From Przewalskia tangutica (Eukaryota > Streptophyta > Magnoliopsida > Solanales > Solanaceae), in NCBI GenBank assembly GCA_029844215.1, contig CM056725.1, forward strand, positions 42,004,485-42,068,484: a DNA stretch of 64,000 nucleotides, read 5' to 3'. The notes beneath the pieces are model-generated. The model saw only the letters and a list, made by a program, of their open reading frames with translations, was not told the DNA's origin and did no database searches. Of this stretch, positions 9,691-22,380 are shown piece after piece; the first letter of the stretch is position 1; every line of letters starts with the position of its first letter. The position numbers were made by a program, and so were the translations under genes.

Positions 9691-12600
9691 CCCCTCTACG
9701 GTTGAAGACTTCTTCATCCAAAATGCCTAAGTCTTGAGAGCCTTCCCCCTCCCCTTTTCGTGAGGCCCCCTTGGCCGAGAGTTTCCCCCCGAGTGGGGTA
9801 GGCCGAGGGGTAGCCACCCACTCCTGTGGTGTGGCGTGGGGTACCCACTGCCTAGTTTGTTTTCATATAATACCCTCTTGGTAGAAATACTCTCAAAGTA
9901 TTGTTCTAATGCCCAAATTACCTTAGCCGTATACCTTGTTGTATTCTCAGGTTATACATCTGAAAAGCCGTAAATACTATTATACTTCCGTCAATACAAA
10001 ACCGAAACCCTAGGAAAATCTCCATAGTCCGTTGGAGTATTGTGTAGAAGTTGGTTAGAACTTCTAAGGGTGGTTTAGAGCGGGTTGGAGCGCTCGGAGT
10101 TGGAGCTAAACGATTGCCCAGGATCGACTTTATACTTGGATAATTATGGGCTTATCGAGGTAAATATCTTGTCCCCCTATTGTAATTGGATATTACATGT
10201 TGTAGGAAATTATAGTTGAAGTATACTATGTATATAACTGAACATAAGCTTGTGGCAATGTCTTTGGACTTAAGCCCAGAATCGAATCCCTGTTTTTACA
10301 TAGGGGTGTATTCTGATGAACTTGTGTAGTAATCTTGTGGAGTAGAATTGTACCGTTCGGGTTAGATGTATAACCCCACTGGTTGGCTTGTAGCCGCCCC
10401 AGTTAGAGGAGGAGATTTCTGTTTGTTGCGGGGAGAGTCTTTGAATTTTCGGTAGAATGTTCTGCGATAAGGTCTAAATGTTAATAAGCGCCTTGTGGCC
10501 TTATAGGTTGAAGTACTACGTGTGGCGCGTTCTACTTGGCTTAAGGAGTAGCCGACAGTTGGGAGTACTTGGAGCGTTTTGCTATTAGTCGATACTCGTC
10601 GCGAGGTATGTGAACCTCTTCCTATCTCTTCTAGCATGATATGTGTGAACTATGTAGTACGGTAGACGTACATGTGCTAAATGTGTTTGAGTGGTTTAAA
10701 ACATAAAGTGTTATAACGGCTTTATGGGAAGTTGGTTATAACAACTTTATGTTAGTAAGAAAATACATGTGGTTTTTAAAAGGTAACTGATTTGAACTAT
10801 AAGCGGCTTGTTATATGATAAGAAAGAACTTGAAGTATTTCAAAAGATTTTGAATCATTTTGAAAGAAGTAATACTTGGTGTTTGAAAACTTAAGAGTTA
10901 TACTAGCTTTATGGGAAGTTAGGTATAACGGCTTAAGAATGCTTTCTTGATTTGGAAATCGAATGTGTATCGACAAACCAACTGCGGCGTTGATAAAGGA
11001 AATGTTTGGAATAATTAAGTATTATTAAAACCGAGAAACTTCCATCCGCATAGAAGCTAAGATGAGACAAATGATATTTCTAGATCATGGTCATTGTAAT
11101 AAGATTGTTATAAACAAGAATATCCTACTCACATATAAGGCTTATGTTTCTCAGATTGTTTAAAAGAGAATTATATTCTTAAATGAATAAGACTATGAAC
11201 TACGAAACCTTTCTAAAATAAGAAACGTGAACATTTGAAATTAGGCAAACTTGGGCGTTTGGAAAATAATGTTGTTACTTGATTTTACAAAGGTAAGAGT
11301 TTTGGTTTTCTTAAAAGGACATCACTCTATTTTATACTACGGGTATTGTGTGACTTATGTGAAAAAGCAGATCTTTTTTAGATTTTAATGTGTGAAGTAC
11401 TTTGGGGATAGATACGAACTTGTTAGTAGAAAGTACCTTGTGTGAATAACTTGATTGTATTGGTTTGTGATAGCCTTGTAATACTTTCTTGTTGCTTTGA
11501 TAAGTAAACGTGTTAGGATGCTACGTGTGTTAGTATCTTGTGATGTTTGTGTAAGGGTTTCCTTGATTGTGCTTATTAACTATCGGTCGTTATGATAGTA
11601 TTGTGGCATTCATCTCTTGAGATGATTCCGGTTAAGCGCCCTCCGTCTGCGGGGTAGACTCGGCGATGCAGGACCATGATTCGAGAATACCTCACGCGGG
11701 TCCTGAGGGCCTATGCGGAGCTGAGAGTTCGTGTTAGTGTCGTCCTTTATGGGCATGCGGTCGCGTGGCCGTGCGGACTGAAAGTCGGGGCGATGCCGGA
11801 GTAGCTACCTCGATGCGGGAATACCTCATGCGGCCGATGAGATTGGCCTATGCGAGCTGCGGGAAGTTCGAGGACTAGACGCGCACATTAGATCTGCGGG
11901 CAAGTGGCGGCTTTGATCACGTGTGGCCTGCAGGCAGATCTTATGATCTGATTTATGACCTTGTTGATGCGTAGGTGTTAGTAGTCGGCTATGCCTTCGC
12001 ACTTACCATGCAGTTTTATTAGGACACAGGTGGGACCTGGTGTTCATGTGTATTCCTTGGTGCTTGTATATCATAAATTGCCGGCAGTGAGGAAGGTATT
12101 CCACGGGCACGATTGATGTTGTGGGCGTGAGACCCATTGTTAAATTGGTGATGACTTGAGGGTGAGAGACCCTGACTTGACATGACTGCTTATTTATGGT
12201 GATCTGTAGGTTTGTTATCATACAAGTCTCCTGCTTTGTATAGACTACGATGATTTCATTTACAGTATGTATTTTACGATTCACATACTCGCACTGTTAT
12301 CGACCTCCTTGAAGTGCGTTCATGCTGCGAGGTTGAGGTACATCGATCGTTGATCCTAGCTCGTGGTCACGGTTCAGCGTTTGGGAAGCTCGTTTCTCGG
12401 AGGCTTATCGGTGGTATAGTCCTGCGTAGTAAGTGTTTACATTCGGGGTTTGGCGGGGCCCCGTCGCCATTGTGTCGTATCATTCTTAAGTGCATGTAAT
12501 GCTGTTGTGGCGGGGTTGGTAAAAAGGATTAAGCCGTTCATTTGTAAAAGAGTTGATGGTTATATATATGCGAAAGGCAAGTTTCCTGATTATTGTTTTA

Positions 12601-12706
12601 TATTTCGTTATCTCATGTTGTTGTTTTATGTTATTGATTACTCGATGTTGTGTCACTAGGGTGCGGGGTAAGGCACGATCCACGCCCGATTTGGTCGTGA
12701 CAAAAG

Positions 12707-12718
12707 TGGTATCGAGCG
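12707..12718 (+). other. Primer-binding site of E3 (initiator Met-tRNA type)
   Basis: TGGTATC-GAGCG starts four bases after the LTR end. It matches the sequence complementary to the 3' end of plant initiator Met-tRNA, with one A missing after TATC. Such a site primes minus-strand DNA synthesis. The same one-base loss is seen at 21408, 34108 and on the minus strand at 28017-28029. Confidence 0.85.
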
Positions 12719-12904
12719 ATTAATCCTCGGAAAGTGTCTACTGACCGTATCCGATGAAGTCTTGATTATCGGGGTGTTGTGCACCACACCAATAATCGAG
12801 GAGGCTATAGGATATTTAGGATTGGTTTCTATTCTTCTCACTCGAGATCGTGCCTTAGAGGCGTTGTAAGTTGGACCCTCGACGAAATTATTTCCCTTAT
12901 CGTT

Positions 12905-13345
12905 ATGCCTCCCGCGTGCAACGCAGGCGAGGAGGCAAGGTAGCCAGGAGGCTGCGAGTAGAGTTCGGAGGGTGGCGAGGCGCAGGCCAAATCATTACCT
13001 AGGGTAGTGCTTCTTTCGGGATTTCTGCGGCGTCACTAGCCCCAGCGAGTTTAAGCGTGGCGGCGGCGGTTCCTCTGCGGCCATGATATGTGAACCTTCG
13101 TTCACGGCCAGGACCGAGAATATAGATTGCGAGACAACCTTGTTACTAGCTATGGATTTGGCTACGGAGAGTATCTGGATGTATCGCGAGTCTTGATGAC
13201 TACAGAGAAGGTTGTGCAAGAGTAATCCTTGATTAGGCTTGAGCATGGCACGTATGCGGGCTTATGCGCAAGGCGAAAGCGTAGAGATCGACGGGTTAAC
13301 GAGGACGCGAGAAGAGGGCGGAGCGGCCAGGTCGCCGGTAACTTT
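12905..13345 (+). pseudogene. Truncated gag start of E3
   Basis: ATGCCTCCC at 12905 opens a basic, Gly/Arg-rich start like those at 21605, 34302 and 46954. Later sequence (13230-13330) carries the Arg-rich stretch also seen in A near 8300. Several frameshifts and stops. At about 13345 the gag stops short and runs straight into the spacer; E2 has about 400 more bases of gag at this point. No zinc knuckle is left. Confidence 0.6.
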
Positions 13346-14084
13346 CAAGGTGAGTATACCTTAAGTGCTATGTTCGATAGCGGTGTGTTAGTTGTGATTA
13401 GAAATCATGGTGGGTTAGCAGTGAGATTTTGGAGGATAGAGAAAGTGTGAGCCTTAGAGCTTTATACGCAAAGACCTTAGAGGTAAGGCCATCTCGAGTA
13501 AAGGTGTAGTTTTATGTTTGATCTGCAGGAGTGCATAGTGCACGTGAGCTATGTTTGGGATAGGTCCCAAGTGGTATGAAATGAAAGAGGGTAGTTGAGC
13601 TAAGAAGACCACAGGTTTTCGTAACATGTTTAGTAAAATTGTTCCTTGGGAGCTAGTGTTTTCTTGTAATCGGGTCGGGTTGAGGCCGTATTGCGGGTCA
13701 ACCCGCGGCGGTATGGTGGTGGGAATGCAGTTGTGGTGGTCGCGCATGGAAGGTCACGAGGTGTTAGGCCCAGTGTAGTTAACCAGTCACGAGTTCGTGG
13801 ATCGTTCGACCGATGGTCGGTCGATGAAGCAGCCCATCGTGTTCTTGATCGGGCGTTCACTCGGCGATGTTGTTTTATCGAAAGGTTGTAAAGGCTGCAG
13901 GTGCCTACCTTCACCATATGGCGACAGTGGAGCCGAGTTCTGGCTGTTTTGTTTCGGAAGTTTTACGAGCGGGGTTAAGGACTCGGTGAGTCTCGAATCG
14001 CGTTCGCCCTCGGGCGGTGTGTGAATTTGGGGTAGTTGTGAGATTGTTGTCTCTGTGGAGGGCGTTTAAGCTACCATTCGGTGT
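13346..14084 (+). other. Non-coding spacer of E3
   Basis: Starts with AAGGTGAGTATACC and aligns with 22430-23190 of E2 and the minus strand of 3531-4260 in A. GC content rises toward its 3' half, where the words GGTCGGGTTGAGG and GCGGGTCAACC occur, as they also do in E4 at 35685-35705. No coding match seen. Confidence 0.65.
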
Positions 14085-14789
14085 TCGGATGTCGCCTTAC
14101 GAAGCCTTGTAGGCGAAGTGTAAGTTGCCGGTCGATTGGTTCGATGTTGGCAAGGTTCGGATAGTTGGATCGAGCTTGTTCGGCGGTGTGGATGAGTAAA
14201 GCTCATCTAGAAGAAGTTACGGCGGCTCGGAGGAATCGTGCGGATAATCGGCGGCAGCTTAGAGTTCGAGTTGACGGTCGGTCTTCTTGAAAGTACCACC
14301 GGACGGTGTGGCGAGTTGTGGAAAGCGAAGGAACTTAGCGAGTTACTTTGGGCCTTTTGAGTTCATGTGAAGAATAGGCCAGGTTGCCTATATGTTAGCA
14401 ATTGCCGTCCGACTTAGGAGGCAGTACGTCCGGTCTTTCGTATTGTTATGTTCGGGAAAGTATCGAAGATCCATCCAGAATGTCCCCAGTTAATGATGCC
14501 CACGTAAAGAGATAGTAACCGAGTTTTGGAAACTAAAGCGATGCTCGAAATGTGGTAAGGGTTAGTGTCTGGCTTGATGATCATGGCGACGGTACCATTT
14601 GTTGGGTCGTCGGAGCTAGGCTCGCGGCAAAGTGACAAAAGTGTATTTGTGGTGATGTTAGAGGTGTTTCCTCGTAGACTTGGGTATAAGTATGTTGCAT
14701 GTATTTTACGTGGCGGTATGGCGAGGATTGTTTCGTAAGTATAGAAGTGAAGACTATCTTTGGCGCGCGTATGTTTGAGACTTAGAATG
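14085..14789 (+). pseudogene. Decayed integrase/chromodomain end of E3
   Basis: About 14085-14165 encodes the integrase-end pattern M-S-P-Y-E-A-L followed, with frame changes, by P-V-D-W-F-D-V, as in the intact-order copies at 50790-50860 (I) and 56500-56560 (J). The chromodomain region to 14700 is recognisable only by alignment with E2. Confidence 0.6.
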
Positions 14790-14823
14790 AACATTCGGGA
14801 CGAATGTTTCTAAGAGGGAAGAA
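14790..14823 (+). other. Inverted repeat and polypurine tract of E3
   Basis: AACATTCG-GGA-CGAATGTT at 14790-14808, then TCTAAGAGGGAAGAA directly before the 3' LTR. The stem of eight pairs with a three-base loop is complete here. Confidence 0.75.
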
Positions 14824-17800
14824 TGTTATACCGTAGTTCCGAGGTATGTATGCGAGGGCGTCGTGCGAGAATCGTGAGAAAGATTGGAAAGGAAGAAAGA
14901 GGTGATTTTTCCACGGAAAAGTTTCGGTTTTGTGAAGGAAAAAGGTTCGTTAATGGGAATTGGATTCCCAGATTTGGTATTTGGACTTCTTAGATTATAT
15001 TAGAATTTTGGAATTTTATTTTTCGGAAATGGTCACGTGGGGCCCACGGGAGAAATTTCTGGTTTTGTAGGCCCACTTTGTTTTGAGATTTTGGCCATTG
15101 TGGATATTTTGAAGATGTTTTTTTGGGCCAATAGAAGGGTGACACGTGTCACCCCGCCTAGGTGGCTTAGTAGAATGGCATTTGTGCACAACACCCTGTT
15201 AGAGTCGTTTTTAAATGAAGCGTTTTACAGAACTGGCGAGGGGAAAATTCCGGCTATGTCTTTTCTTATTTTGGCGGATTTTTCCGAGAAACGAAACATT
15301 TTGGACCAACGGGAGGGTGACATGTGTCACCCTCACATTGGAAGCAAGTGGGGCGGCTTAGGGCCGATTGGTGGGCAAGTTGTTGGTAGATATTTGTGTA
15401 GATATTTGTGAGGTTTTTAAGGAGTAGGGACTAGGGGGCACTTGGGCATATCTTGGCCACTACACTTGCCTAACACTTGGCTAGATCTTGGCCGTTGGTT
15501 GGCCTTGGCTTGTCTTATAAATACCTCTGGGTTGAAGACTTCTTCATCCAAAATGCCTAAGTCTTGAGAGCCTTCCCCTCCCTTTTCGTGAGGCCCCCTT
15601 GGCGAGAGTTTCCCCCAGTGGGGTAGGTAGAGGTAGCCACCCCCTCGCTGTGGTGTGGCAGTGGTACCCCACTGCCTAGTTTGTTTTCATATAATACCCC
15701 TCTTGGTAGAAATACTCTCAAAGTATTGTTATAATGCCCAATTACCTTAGCCATATACCTTGTTGTATTCTAAGGTTATACCTATCTGAAAAGCCCGAAA
15801 TACTATTATACTTCCGTCGGTCCAAACCGAAACCCTAGGAAAATCTCCATAGTCAGTTGGAGTATTGTGTAGAAGTTGGTTAGAACTTCTAAGGGTGGTT
15901 TAGAGCGGGTTGGGCGCTCGGAGTTGGAGCTAAACGATTGCCAGGATCGACTTTATACTTGGATAATTATGGGCTTATCGAGGTAAATATCTTGTCCTAT
16001 TGTAATTGGATATTACATGTTGTAGGAAATTATAGTTGAAGTATACTATGTATATAATGAACATAAGCTTGTGGCAATGTCTTTGGACTTAAGCTGAAGA
16101 ATCGACATTGTTTTTACATAGGGCGTATTCTGATGAACTTGTGTAGTAATCTTGTGGAGTAGAATTGTGCAGTTCGGGTTAGATGTATAACCCCCTGGTT
16201 GGCTTGGTAGCCGCCCAGATTAGAGGAGGAGATTTACGCTGATTGCGGGAGAAGTCTTCGAATTTTGGTAGAATGTTGCGATAAGGTCTAAATGTTAATA
16301 AGCGCCTTGTGGCCTTATAGGTTGAAGTACTACGTGTGGCGCGTTCTACTTGGCTTAAGGAGTAGCCGCGGTTGGGAGTACTTGGGCGTTTTGCTATTAG
16401 TCGATACTCGTCGCGAGGTATGTGAACCTCTTCCTATCTCTTCTAGCGTGATATGTGTGAACTATGTAGTGCGGTGAGCGTCATGTGCTAAATGTGTTTG
16501 AGTGGTTTAAAACATAAAGTGTTATAACGGCTTTATGGGAAGTTGGTTATAACAGCTTTATGTTAGTAAGAAAATACATGTGGTTTTTAAAAGGTAACTG
16601 ATTTGAACTATAACTGGCTTGTTATATGATAAGAAGGAACTTGAAGTATTTCAAAAGATTTTTGAATCATTTTGAAAGGAGAAGTAATACTTGGTGTTTG
16701 AAAACTTAAGAGTTATACTAGCTTTATGGGAAGTTAGGTATAACGGCTTAAGAATGCTTTACTGATTTCGGAAATCAGAATGTGTATCGACAAACCACTG
16801 CAGCGTTGATAAAAAGGAAATGTTTGGAATAATTAAGTATTATTAAAACCAGTAGAAACTTCCATCTGCATAGAAGCTAAGATGAGACAAAATGATATTT
16901 CCTAGATCATGGCTGCTGTAATAAGATTGTTATAAACAAGAATATCCTACTCACATATAAGGCTTATGTTTCTCAGAGTGTTTAACAGAGAATTATATTC
17001 TTAAATTAATAAGACTATGAACTACGAAACCTTTCTAAAATAAGAAGCGTGAACATTTGAAATTAGGCAAACTTGGGCGTTTGGAAAATAATGTTGTTAC
17101 TTGATTTTAAAAAGGTAAGAGTTTTAGTTTTCTTAAAAGAACAGATCACTCTATTTTATACTACGGGTATTGTGTGACTTATGTGAAAGAAACAGATCTT
17201 TTTTTTAGATTTTAATGTGTGAAGTACTTTGGGGATAGATACCCGAACTTGTTAGTAGAAAGTACCTTGTGTGAATAACTTGATTGTATTGGTTTGTGAT
17301 AGCTTGTAATACTTTCTTGTTGCTTTGATAAGTAAGCGTGTTAGGATGCTACGTGTGTTAGTATCTTGTGATGTTTGTGTAAGGGGTTTCCGCGATTGTG
17401 CTTATTAACTATCGGTCGTTATGATAGTATTGTGGCATTCATCTCTTGAGATGATTAGAGTTAAGCGCCTCCGTCGGGGTAGACTTCGAGTGATGCAGGA
17501 CCGTGATTGAGAATACCTCATGCGGGTACTGAGGGCCTATGCGGAGCTACGAGAGTTCGGGTTAGTGTCGTCCTTTATGGGCATGCGGTCGCGTGGCCAT
17601 GCGGACTCGAAAGTCTAGGGCGATCTTGGGAGTAGCTACCCTCGATGCGGGGAATACCTGCATGCGGGCGATGAGATTGGCCTATCGCGAGTGCGGGAAG
17701 TTCGGGACTAGACGCGCGCATTAGATCTGCGGGCAAGTGGCGGCTTTGATCATGTGATGATGCAGAGCGGATCTTATGATCTGATTTATGACCTTGTTGA

Positions 17801-18519
17801 TGCGTAGGTGTTAGTAGTCGGCTATGCCTTCGTGCTTACCCTGCAGTTTTATTAGGACACGGTGGGACACGGTGTTCATGTATTCCTTGGTGCTTGTATA
17901 TCATAAATTGGCGGTGAGGAAGGTATTCCGCGAACACGATTGATGTTGTGGGCGTGAGACCCGTTGTTAAATTGGTGATGACTTGAGGTGTGAGTCACGA
18001 CTTGACATATTGGCTTATTTATGGTGATCTGTAGTTTGGTTATCATACAAGTCTCTGCTTTGTATAGACTACTATGATTTCATTTCTGATTTATTTTTAG
18101 TTTCACATACTTTTTGTTATGCGACCTCCTTGGTGCGTTCATGCCGCGAGTTGAGTACATCGATCGTTGATCCTAGCTCTCGGGTCACAATTCGCGTTTG
18201 GGAAGCTCCGTTTCTCGGAGGCTTATCGTGGTATAGTCCACGTCGTAGTAAGTGTTTACATTCGGGGGTTTGGCGGGCCACTGTCGCCATTGTGGTCGTA
18301 TCATTCTTAGAGTGCAGTAATCTTGTTGTGGGCGGGGTTGGTAAAAAGTTAAAAGTTCATTTGTAAAAGAGTTGATGGTTATATATATCGAAAGGCAAGT
18401 TTCCTGATTATTGTTTTATATTTCGTTATCTCATGTTGTTGTTTTATGTTCCGATTACTCGATGTTGTGTCACTAGGGTGCGGGGTAAGGCACGATCCAG
18501 GGCCAGTTTGGTCGTGACA
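14824..18519 (+). mobile_element. 3' LTR of E3
   Basis: Starts TGTTATACC and ends GTCGTGACA; aligns over its whole length with 9000-12702. TATAAATA at 15516-15523. Followed at 18520 by the remainder of the E2 5' LTR. Confidence 0.92.
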
Positions 18520-21403
18520 CCACTAGCCTAGTTGTTTTCGTATAATACCATCTTGATAGAAATACCCTCAAAAGTATTGTTATAATGCCCAAATTACCTT
18601 AGCCATATACCTTGTTGTATTCTAAGGTTATACTATCTGAAAGCCGAAATACTATTATACTTACCGTCGATCACCAAACCGAAACCAAGGAAAATCTCCA
18701 TGGTTAGTTGGAGTTGTATGTAGAAGTTGGTTAGAACTTCTAAGGGTAGTTTGGAGGCGGGTTGGGCGCGGAGTTGGAGCTAAGCGATTGCCGGGATCGA
18801 CTTTAACTCGGATAATTATGGGCTTATCGAGGTAAAAATCTTGTCCTCTATTGTAATTGGAATTTGCATATTGTTTGAATATATAGTTGAAGTATACTAT
18901 ATATAGAAGGCGTAGTTATCGTGATGCCTGTGGCAAGCTTTGAATAATACTTACGGCAATGTCTTGCGACTTAAGCACGAATTTAAAGAAGAGTATCTTG
19001 TTGTAATTACATAGGGCTGTATTCAGTGAGACTTGTGTAGTAGTCCGTGGAGTAGAATTGTACGTTAGGGTTAAATGTATAACCCACGGTTGGCTTGGTA
19101 GCCAGGCCTCGATAGAGGAGGAGTTTCTGTTGTTGCGGGAGGTCTTTGAATTTTACGTAGAATGTTCTGAAGAGACCTTATGTTAATAAAGCGCCTTGTG
19201 GCCTTATAGGTGGAAGTACTATGCGTGGCGCGATCTACTTGGCTTAGGGAGTAGCCGCGGTTTGAGGTACTTGGGCGTTTTGCTATTAGTCGATAATCGT
19301 CGCGGTATGTGAACCTCTTCCTATCTCTTCTAGCATGATATGTGTGAACTATGTAGTCTGATGACGTCGTGTGCTAAATGTATGTGATTGGTTTAAAACA
19401 TAAAGTGTTATAACGACTTTATGGGAAGTTGGTTATAACGACTTTATGTTGGTAAGAAAATACATGTGGTTTTAAAAGTACCGATTTGAACTATAAGCCG
19501 CTTGTTATGTGTTAATAAAGAACTTGAAGTATTTCAAAAGATTTTTGAATCATTTTAAAAAGAAGTAATACTTGGTTTTGAAAACTTAAGAGTTATACTA
19601 GCTTTATGGGAAGTTAGGTATAACGGCTTAAGAATGTTTCTTGATTTGAATCAGAATGTGTATCGACAAACCAACTGCAGCGTTAATAAAAGGAAATGTT
19701 TTGAATAATTAAGTATTATTAAAACCCGGTGAAACCTCCATCTGCATAGAAAGTGAGATGAGACAAAATGATATTTCTAGATCATGGTTGTAATAAGATT
19801 GTAATAAACAAGAATATCCTACTCACATATAAGGCTTAGGTTTCTCAGATTGTTTAAAGGAGAATTATATTCTTAAATGAATGAGACTATGAACTACGAA
19901 ACCTTTCTAAAATGAGAAACTTGAACATTGGAAATTAGGCAAACTTGAACATTGGAAAAGAATGTTGCTACTTGATTTTACAAAGAGGAGTAATTGATTT
20001 ACTTAAGAAAATAATCACTCTATTTTCATATACTACGGGTATTGTGTGACTTTTGTGAAAGCACGTATCTTTTAAAGAGTTAATGTATGAAGTACTTTGG
20101 TGATAAAAAAACCGATCTTGTTAATCATATAGTAGGAAGTACCTTGTGTGAACAACTTGATTGTATTGGTTTGTGATAGCCTTATAATACTTTCTTGTTG
20201 CTTTGATAAGTAAACGTGTTAGGATGCTACGTGTGTTAGTATCTTGTGATGTTTGTGTAAAGGGTTTCCCGATTGTGCTTATTAACTATCGGTCGTTATG
20301 ATAGTATTGTGGCATTCATCTCTTGAGATGATTAGGGGTTAGCGCCTCCGTGCGGGGTAGACTTCGGCGGTCGATGGACTATGATTCGAGAATACCTCAT
20401 GCAGTCCGGGGCTATCGCGAGCTACGAGTTCGAGTTAGTGTCGTCCTTTATGGGCATGCGGTCCTTGTGGCCATGCGGACTCGGAAGTCGGGGCGATGCG
20501 GGAGTAGCTACCCTCGATGCGGGAATGCCATGCGGGCGAAGAGATTGGCCTATCGGGTGCGGGAAGTTCGGAGACTAGGCGCGCATTAGATCTGCGGGCA
20601 AGTGGCGGCTTTGATCATGTAATGATGCAGAGCGAGATCTTATGATCGATTCATGACCTTGTTGGTGCGTAGGTGTTAGTAGTCGGCTATGCCTTCGTAC
20701 TTACCGTCACGGTGTTATTATAGCGCAGTGGGACCGGTGTTCATGTGTGTTCCTTGGTGCTTTTATATCATAAAGCTATGGCGATGAGAATGTGTCCCAC
20801 GCACGATTGATGTTGTGGCGTGAGACCCATTGTTATGTTCTTTGTGATGACTTGAGGCGTGAGTCCCTTACTTGATATATTTGCTTAGTTATTGTAAAGC
20901 GTAGCTTAGTTATCATACATGTCTCCGCTTTGTATAGACTACTATGATTTCATTTCTGATATTTATTTTGATTTCACATACCGGTACTGTTATCGACCTC
21001 GCCCGGGCTGCGTTCATCCGCGAGTTGAGTACACGATCGTTGATCCTAGCTCTCGGTCACCGATTTGGCGTTTGGGAAGCACCGTTACTCCAGACGCTTA
21101 TCAGTGGTATAGTCACCTGACGTAGTAACGTGTTACATTCAGGGGTTTGGCGGGGCACTGTGCCTCCATTGTTGTCATATCATTCTTAGAAGTGCAGTAA
21201 TGCTTGTTGTGGCGGGGTTTGTAAAAGGATTAAAGCTGTTCATGTTAAAGTTGTCATTTATACATATGCCAAAGGCAAGTTCTTCTCATATTATTGTTTC
21301 ATATTTCATAATATGTCTTGTATCGTTTATGTTCTTGATTACTGATGTTGTGTCACTAGGGTGCGGGTAAGGCACGATCCACGGGCGATTTGGAGTCGTG
21401 ACA
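18520..21403 (+). mobile_element. 5' LTR of E2, second part
   Basis: Resumes with CCACTAGCCTAG, which in the uninterrupted 3' LTR of E2 follows GGGTACCCC at 24660. Ends GTCGTGACA. Includes the GC-rich block of short repeats at about 20340-20640. No gene. Confidence 0.9.
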
Positions 21404-21407
21404 AAAG

Positions 21408-21420
21408 TGGTATCGAGCGA
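21408..21420 (+). other. Primer-binding site of E2
   Basis: TGGTATCGAGCGA, five bases after the LTR end; initiator Met-tRNA type, as in E3. Confidence 0.85.
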
Positions 21421-21604
21421 TTAATCCTCGGAAAGTGTCTACTGACCGTATCGATGAAGTCTTGATTATCGGTGTGTTGTGCCACACCAATAATCGAGAG
21501 GCTATAGGATATTTTAGGATTGGTTTCTATTCTTCTCACTCTGAGATCGTGCCTTAGAGGCATGTTGTAAGTTGGACCTCTAACGTATTTCTTTCCTCAC
21601 CGGT

Positions 21605-22380
21605 ATGCCTCGCGTAGACAACCGGGCCCGGGAGGGCAAAGCGGCGAGGAGGCTGCGGTAGAGTTCGAGGGTTGCGAGGCACAGGCCCAATCCTTACCTA
21701 GGGTAGTGCTTCATTCGGGGATTTCTGCGGCGTCCTAGCCCCAAGTGAGTTTGCACGGCAGCGGCGATCCTGCTGCGGCCATGATATATGAACGCCCGGT
21801 TCCACGGCCAGAGCAGAATTTAGATTGCAAAAAGCGACCTGTTACTAGCTATAGATTTGGCTACAGAGTATACCGATGTCTGCGAGTCTTGAGGACTATC
21901 TAAAGAGGTTGTCAAGAGTAATTCTTGATTAGGCTTGAGCATGGCACGTATGCGGGCTTATGCGCGGCCGAGGCGATGTAGAGATCGGCAGTTAACGAAG
22001 GACACGAGAAGAGGCGAGCGGCAAGGTCGCTTTAGTAACTTTTGGCGAGTCGCCTCGCGGTGAATAGATTATGCACATCCGCGGTCTGGCGAGTCCTCGC
22101 GAATTCGGGGCGTTCGGGGTATGCGGGAGTTGGTCGAGCTCGAGCTTAGGTTCCACGACTCTGCGTAGGTTCGGCCATCCGGATTCGGATTTCTCGGTGT
22201 TCACAATGTGGCGCGTCGTCGAGGAATGTCGTCTTTTAGTTGATGCGTGTTGTACTATGGCCGTCGAAGTGCATTGTCGAAAGAGTGTCCTGCGGGAGGA
22301 CTTAGCCCGGGATCGGTGGGTAGTTTGTCACCTCCCAGCTATCGCCTGCAGGCGAGTTTGATTAGAACGACTAAGGGAGT
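21605..22380 (+). pseudogene. gag remnant of E2
   Basis: Starts ATGCCTCGCG at 21605 with the Arg/Gly-rich opening. The Arg-rich stretch lies at 21960-22010, the Gly/Ser-rich stretch at 22080-22190 and a zinc-knuckle remnant at about 22247-22290; all are in different frames because of indels. The EYNVEFDSL-type gag core seen in E4 and I is not found, so gag is shorter than in those elements. Probably not translated as a working protein. Confidence 0.6.

Larger units (their letters stand above)
9000..12702 (+). mobile_element. 5' LTR of E3
   Basis: Starts TGTTATACCC, ends GTCGTGACA. The first 345 bases differ from the E2 and A LTRs and resemble LTR K (58347); the rest is of the A/E2 type. Two GACACGTGTCACC-type palindromes are at 9316-9333 and near 9490; TATAAATA is at 9683-9690. 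A GC-rich block of short degenerate repeats (ATACCTCATGCGG words) spans about 11640-11990, in the place where LTR B carries its 51-bp array. Confidence 0.92.
9000..18519 (+). mobile_element. Element E3: reduced Ty3/gypsy element nested in the E2 5' LTR
   Basis: Two nearly identical LTRs (9000-12702, 3703 bp; 14824-18519, 3696 bp) flank a short interior of 2121 bp. The interior holds a primer-binding site, a truncated gag start, the shared spacer and a decayed integrase end. The LTRs differ mainly by small indels, so the insertion is recent or the differences are noise. It is the innermost and youngest layer of the nest. The flanks (ACCCC before, CCACT after) are not a clean duplication. Confidence 0.9.

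Noticed and set aside
12703..12720. Possible tRNA gene at the TGGTATC words
   Set aside because: Only the tRNA 3'-end complement is present, as expected for a primer-binding site; there is no cloverleaf.
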